Shown here piece after piece: positions 59,660-64,000 of a stretch of DNA of 64,000 nucleotides. The stretch lies in assembly GCA_963710745.1 (NCBI GenBank), contig CAVQBP010000027.1, positions 1-64,000 on the forward strand. The letters are read 5' to 3'. The DNA comes from CAVQBP01 sp963710745 (GTDB taxonomy: Bacteria; Bacteroidota; Ignavibacteria; Ignavibacteriales; Ignavibacteriaceae). Each line of letters starts with the position of its first letter. Position 1 is the stretch's first letter. The translations under genes were made by a program, and so were the position numbers. Below the pieces are notes generated by a model. That model had not been told where the DNA came from, did not search any database, and saw only the letters and a program-made list of their open reading frames with translations.

Positions 59660-62575
59660 TTGGCACAAGGGAATAGGGAATTGGATAAAATTGATGAAAA
59701 TATAAATTCCACTTATTTGTCAAAAAACAATCATCAATCAGACTTAACCACAAGTGACCGCCTAGATCAGGGAAATAATTGGGGTTTAGATAATTATTTA
59801 TTCAGTGCATTAATGAACAATCTGCCGGATATAATTTACTTTAAAGATCTGGAAAGCAGGTTCATAAAAATAAATAACGGTTATCTTAAAAAGGTCGGGG
59901 CATTATCAGAGAAAGAAATATTAGGAAAGACTGATTTTGAGATCTTTGATTACGAACATGCAGAAAGCGCCAGAAAAGATGAACTGCATATAATAAAAAC
60001 CGGTCAGCCGATAATAAATAAAGTAGAAAAAGAGGTATTACCTTCCGGAAAAATCGAATGGGTCTCCACTACCAAGTTACCTCTGAAAAATGAAAAAGGT
60101 GAAATTATAGGAACTTTCGGAATGTCAAGAAATATTACCGAAAGTAAAGCAATTGAAGAGAAATTGAAATCATCTGAGGCCCGCCTGCGGCATCTCATCG
60201 CAGCAACAACAGCAGTCTTGTATACTGTTAATATTTCGGATTCGGGTTTTAATGTAACCTGGGTAGGTGATAATATTAACCAATTTGGTTATACAAATAA
60301 AGATGCAGTAACTCCGGATTTTTTAAAAAATGTTGTACACCCCGATGATTACGAATATTTTATATTTAATAGAGATTCGCTGCTTGAAGATAACAGATAT
60401 GTTTTGGAATTCAGGATCAAGCATAAAGATGGCCATTATCTTTGGGTAAGAGACGAAGCAGTTCTCATCAGAGATTCAAATCAAAAGCCTTCTGAAATAT
60501 TCGGTTCATGGCTTGATATTTCAGAACGAATGAAAATGGAAGAGACTCTTCTTACCAGTGAGACTCAACTGTCAAATGCCCTGAAAATGGCACATCTTTG
60601 TCATTGGGAATTTGATGTCATTGATGACATTTTCACTTTTAACGATCAGTTTTATGCTATCTTACATACTACCGCTAAAGAACAGGGCGGTTACACTATG
60701 TCCTCTTCTGAATATGTTAAAAGATTTGTTCATCAGGATGATTTTCGGTTGGTGAATGATGAAATTAGAAATGCAATTGAAGCCAAAGAATCCAGCTACA
60801 GCGGCACCCTGGAACACCGGATAATTTATGCCGAGGGGGAAGAAGGATTTGTATCTGTAAAAATTTTCATTGTTAAAGATTCAAATGGAAAGACTATAAA
60901 GACTTATGGCATTAACCAGGATATTACTGAAAGAAAAAGGGCCGAAGAAAAACTTCGTGAAACTTATGCAGAACTGGAAAAAACAAATGAGGATCTTAAA
61001 AAAGCAAATAAAATAAAAGACCAGTTCCTGGCCAATATGAGCCATGAAATCCGCACGCCGCTGAATGCAGTTATAGGAATGACGGGGCTTCTTTTAGATA
61101 CAAAGCTTAATGAGGAACAACGTGATTATGCCCAGACTATTCTTAATAGCGGCGATATTCTGTTAACATTAATAAATGATATTCTCGATTTCTCCAAGAT
61201 TGAAGCTCAGAAAATTGAACTGGAAAAACAGCCTTTTGATGTAAGATTCTGTATTGAGGAAGCTCTTGAACTTGTGGCTTCGAAAGCAGCAGAGAAAAAA
61301 CTTGAGCTGACTTATTCCATTGAAAACGGATTGTCTACAAATGTTATGGGTGATATTACACGCCTAAGACAAATATTAGTCAATCTTCTAAGTAATGCAA
61401 TTAAATTTACTGAAGAAGGTGAAGTTGTTGTTTCTGTATCGGGACAATTACAGGATAATTACCGTTATATGCTCAACTTCTCTGTACGAGATACTGGTTT
61501 GGGTATTCCGTTAGATCGTCAGGGCAAATTATTCCAATCTTTTACTCAGGTTGATGCATCCACTACAAGAAAATTCGGAGGAACCGGGCTTGGACTGGCA
61601 ATCAGCAGGCAGCTTAGTGAATTGATGGGGGGAACTATGTGGCTGGAAAGTACCGGGATTCCTGGTGAAGGAACTACTTTCCATTTTACAATGATCGCTG
61701 AATTTTCTGTTGAAAAAGAAAATGAAGAAGATGTATCGGCGCTATATGGGAAAACGGTTTTAATTGTAGACGATAATGAAACTAATAGAAATATTTTGAT
61801 ACAGCAAACAAAATCACTTGGTATGAAACCAAAGGGTATTGCATCGGGTCCCGAAGCACTTGAATTATTTAAAAATAATATTTCCTTTGATTTGGCAATT
61901 TTAGATTACCAGATGCCCGAAATGGATGGTATTATACTGGCAAAAGAACTGCAGAAATTACCAAACGGTAAATCTTTTCCGTATATCCTTCTATCATCTT
62001 ATGGCTACAGGGATAAAACCGGTAAACTTTCCGATTTTACAGCAATTCTGACGAAGCCGATTAAATTTTCACACCTGAAAGATGTTTTATTAACTGTTCT
62101 TAAAGAGAATAAAGAAGTTATTAAAAAGTTTCAGGATATATCTTCAATGCAGTTTGATACTGAAATCGGCAAACGTTATCCACTCCGTTTACTATTGGCT
62201 GAAGATAATATAGTTAATCAAAAAGTAGCCCGGCGATTCCTTGAAAAGATCGGTTATCACACTGATATTGCTTTTAACGGATTAGAAGTTTTGGAAGCAT
62301 TGAAGCATCAGTCTTACGAAGTAATTTTTATGGATATACAGATGCCGGATATGGATGGTGAACAGGCTACTCTGAAAATCAGAAAAGATTTGTCTAAAGA
62401 AAAGCAGCCAAGAATAGTTGCTATGACTGCTAATGCATTGAAATCGGATCTGGACAGGTATATTTCGGAAGGTATGGATGATTATATAGTAAAACCATTT
62501 AAGATTGAAGACTTAGTAAAGGCTATGATCGAGAGTTATAAACAAATACATCCTGATAAAGAAAAAGAGACCTGA
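59660..62575 (+). CDS. Hybrid sensor histidine kinase with three PAS and two receiver domains
   Basis: 971 residues, starting at a TTG behind AAGGAA; no membrane helix, so cytoplasmic sensing. Domains: PAS about 45-170 (NNLPDIIYFKDLESRFIKIN), PAS about 180-300, PAS with PAC about 305-425, HisKA with phospho-His near 461 (FLANMSHEIRTPLNAVIGM), HATPase (LVNLLSNAIKFTEEGEVVV, RDTGLGIPLDRQ, GGTGLGLAISRQLSELMGG), REC1 near 695-815 (Asp in ILDYQMPEMDG), REC2 near 845-965 (Asp in IFMDIQMPDMDG). No output domain. Signals unknown. Confidence 0.95.
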   Translation: MAQGNRELDKIDENINSTYLSKNNHQSDLTTSDRLDQGNNWGLDNYLFSALMNNLPDIIYFKDLESRFIKINNGYLKKVGALSEKEILGKTDFEIFDYEHAESARKDELHIIKTGQPIINKVEKEVLPSGKIEWVSTTKLPLKNEKGEIIGTFGMSRNITESKAIEEKLKSSEARLRHLIAATTAVLYTVNISDSGFNVTWVGDNINQFGYTNKDAVTPDFLKNVVHPDDYEYFIFNRDSLLEDNRYVLEFRIKHKDGHYLWVRDEAVLIRDSNQKPSEIFGSWLDISERMKMEETLLTSETQLSNALKMAHLCHWEFDVIDDIFTFNDQFYAILHTTAKEQGGYTMSSSEYVKRFVHQDDFRLVNDEIRNAIEAKESSYSGTLEHRIIYAEGEEGFVSVKIFIVKDSNGKTIKTYGINQDITERKRAEEKLRETYAELEKTNEDLKKANKIKDQFLANMSHEIRTPLNAVIGMTGLLLDTKLNEEQRDYAQTILNSGDILLTLINDILDFSKIEAQKIELEKQPFDVRFCIEEALELVASKAAEKKLELTYSIENGLSTNVMGDITRLRQILVNLLSNAIKFTEEGEVVVSVSGQLQDNYRYMLNFSVRDTGLGIPLDRQGKLFQSFTQVDASTTRKFGGTGLGLAISRQLSELMGGTMWLESTGIPGEGTTFHFTMIAEFSVEKENEEDVSALYGKTVLIVDDNETNRNILIQQTKSLGMKPKGIASGPEALELFKNNISFDLAILDYQMPEMDGIILAKELQKLPNGKSFPYILLSSYGYRDKTGKLSDFTAILTKPIKFSHLKDVLLTVLKENKEVIKKFQDISSMQFDTEIGKRYPLRLLLAEDNIVNQKVARRFLEKIGYHTDIAFNGLEVLEALKHQSYEVIFMDIQMPDMDGEQATLKIRKDLSKEKQPRIVAMTANALKSDLDRYISEGMDDYIVKPFKIEDLVKAMIESYKQIHPDKEKET

Positions 62576-62652
62576 TTGATTTTTATATTAAATTTTACGT
62601 TTAATATTATTGCAGACGATGATATAAAAGCGATGACTAAATAAATAACAGA

Positions 62653-62681
62653 TAAAGAGCGAAATTTATTTTCGCTCTTTA
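62653..62681. terminator. Bidirectional terminator
   Basis: TAAAGAGCGAAA pairs with TTCGCTCTTTA around TTTATT, with A-rich and T-rich flanks. Lies between the converging kinase and OPT transporter genes. Confidence 0.8.
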
Positions 62682-62736
62682 TGTTTTAAATAATTCTGTA
62701 ATTTTTAATGTTATTAACAATCTCACTAATTATCTT

Positions 62737-64000
62737 TTAATTTTTCTCTTCCGGTTTCCCTCTCATTGAATCCCATATTATATATGCACAAAGAATAGCA
62801 AACATAACAAGTGCAACAAGTTCAGCGGAATGCGATTCTGCCCATTCATTATTGATCCAATTGAAACCGAAATAACGAAGTAAAGCGCTTACAACTCCCA
62901 TTAAAGCTCCGCCGGCAATAAATCCGGATGCAATTAAAGTTCCGCGCTCTCTTCTGGCTGTATTAAGTTTTTCATCTTTACTTCTTGTTGATACATAGTG
63001 TGCAATAAGGCCGCCGACTAATAAAGGAGTGTTTAGTTCAAGCGGAATGTACATACCAAGAGCAAATGCAAGAGCAGGTACATCAATCATGGTTAATATT
63101 AATGCCATAATTGCGCCGGCTATATAAAGCATCCAGGGAGCCGGTTGATTTGCCATTAGCGGTTCAATTACAGCCGCCATTGCATTGGCTTGAGGGGCAA
63201 CGAGTGCATTAGGACCGGTGAATCCGTATGTCTGGTTTAACAGTAAAATTACCCAGCCCACGGTTGCAGCAGAAACAAAGGTTCCTAAAAATTTCCATCT
63301 TTCCTGCTTGTATGGTGAGGAGCCCAGCCAATAACCGATTTTAAGATCTGTTATAAAAGAGCCGGCCATCGATAAAGCAGTACATACAACCCCGCCAATT
63401 AATAATGCAGCAACCATCCCGGATGTTCCGCTTAACCCTGCTGAAACCAATATAATAGATGAAAGAATAAGAGTCATCAAGGTCATACCTGAAACGGGAT
63501 TTGTTCCGACAATTGCTATTGCTGTAGCTGCAACTGTAGTAAAAAGAAAAGAGATGATCAGAACAATCAATAATCCTAATAACGCAAAACCGATATTATT
63601 TACTACTCCGAAATAATAATAAACAAAGATCAATACTGCTGTTGTTATTAAAGCTAAAGCAATAAATTTCATACTTAAATCTTTATCTGTACGAAGTTTT
63701 TCTTCAATGACTTTCTTCTTACCTAAAATTTCTTTGGCTGCTAAAGAGAAAGCCGAGACAATTATTTTTGAAGACCGGATTATACCTATTATGCCTGCCA
63801 TTGCTATACCGCCGATGCCTATATGACGAACATAGTTTGAAAAAATTTGTTCTGCAGACATATCTTTTACTAAAAGAGTTACATTTGTACCAAGAGGCTG
63901 CGATAGATATTGTCCGATGTATGCAACTATAGGAATCAAAACATACCATGCGACAAAGGAGCCAGCACAAATTATGGCAGAATATTTAAGTCCTATGATA
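62737..64000 (-). CDS. OPT family oligopeptide/metal transporter, 5' part beyond the window
   Basis: The coding runs open through the right edge (upstream frame reads IIGLKYSAIICAGSFVAWYV), so this is the C-terminal 420 residues of a longer protein. Many membrane helices; SVAATAIAIVGTNPVSGMT-like residues in TTVAATAIAIVGTNPVSGM and GALIGGV-like segments are typical of OPT carriers. C-terminal FGFNWINNEWAESHSAELVA. OPT proteins import small peptides or metal chelates. An apparent TTG start at 63939 is internal. Confidence 0.9.
   Translation of the reverse strand, partial: IIGLKYSAIICAGSFVAWYVLIPIVAYIGQYLSQPLGTNVTLLVKDMSAEQIFSNYVRHIGIGGIAMAGIIGIIRSSKIIVSAFSLAAKEILGKKKVIEEKLRTDKDLSMKFIALALITTAVLIFVYYYFGVVNNIGFALLGLLIVLIISFLFTTVAATAIAIVGTNPVSGMTLMTLILSSIILVSAGLSGTSGMVAALLIGGVVCTALSMAGSFITDLKIGYWLGSSPYKQERWKFLGTFVSAATVGWVILLLNQTYGFTGPNALVAPQANAMAAVIEPLMANQPAPWMLYIAGAIMALILTMIDVPALAFALGMYIPLELNTPLLVGGLIAHYVSTRSKDEKLNTARRERGTLIASGFIAGGALMGVVSALLRYFGFNWINNEWAESHSAELVALVMFAILCAYIIWDSMRGKPEEKN

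Overview
The window joins two unrelated genomes. Positions 1 to about 5955 are GC-rich and read as an alphaproteobacterium of the Rhizobiales (Bradyrhizobium/Rhodopseudomonas-like). The evidence is a hisD, UPF0262, low-MW phosphatase, maf, yacG order and a GATC-ended palindrome typical of that order. Nearly every gene there carries one or more single-base frameshifts while keeping intact family motifs. From about 5956 to the end the DNA is AT-rich and reads as the Ignavibacteria/Bacteroidota side of the tree: a type IX secretion tail with the FQNYPNPFNP motif, SPII lipoproteins, U32 peptidase, DUF1015 next to SerC, DUF5686, and DPP III. The switch happens inside a truncated gene, so a chimeric read or contig is the simplest explanation.

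Layout: 1-5955 holds the alphaproteobacterial block (histidine biosynthesis, Maf, an acyl-CoA ligase with an extradiol dioxygenase, YacG, a TPP-dependent decarboxylase subunit). 5956-14800 is a repeat-rich zone. About 150-bp imperfect palindromes starting TGTCATTCTGA and ending TCAGAATGACA lie singly or in tandem arrays of about 210-bp period. They surround two GIY-YIG nuclease genes, a disrupted T9SS-secreted protein and a GNAT/nitrilase pair. 14874-18871 is a two-gene unit of a 999-residue coiled-coil/P-loop protein and an MscS-type channel. 18880-21340 is a mosaic of short hairpins, direct repeats, a vapBC module, and copies of a four-helix-bundle (23S rRNA IVP-type) gene.

From 21.4 kb onward the content is mostly ordinary chromosome. 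It covers an oxidative-stress cluster (PfpI, cupredoxin, SodC), transporters, a Met/Cys PLP enzyme, a thioredoxin-like protein, SerC with DUF1015, valS, DinB, ergothioneine genes egtD/egtB, OsmC, ychF, DPP III, an L,D-transpeptidase, envelope proteins, pepT, a U32 peptidase, pyrophosphatase, proS, a large hybrid histidine kinase, and an OPT transporter running off the right edge.

The most interesting structure is a roughly 300-bp element with terminal inverted repeats CCCCGTCAAATA that carries only a GIY-YIG gene. It has inserted at two places into four-helix-bundle protein genes. In both, the host reading frame stops at or just before the GIY-YIG start codon, suggesting translational coupling to the host gene. 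A second noteworthy item is a 210-250 bp structured repeat present twice (23.2 kb and, inverted, 35.7 kb). Its hairpin stems differ by compensatory base changes, pointing to an undescribed structured RNA or palindromic element. The 150-bp palindromes show similar covariation.
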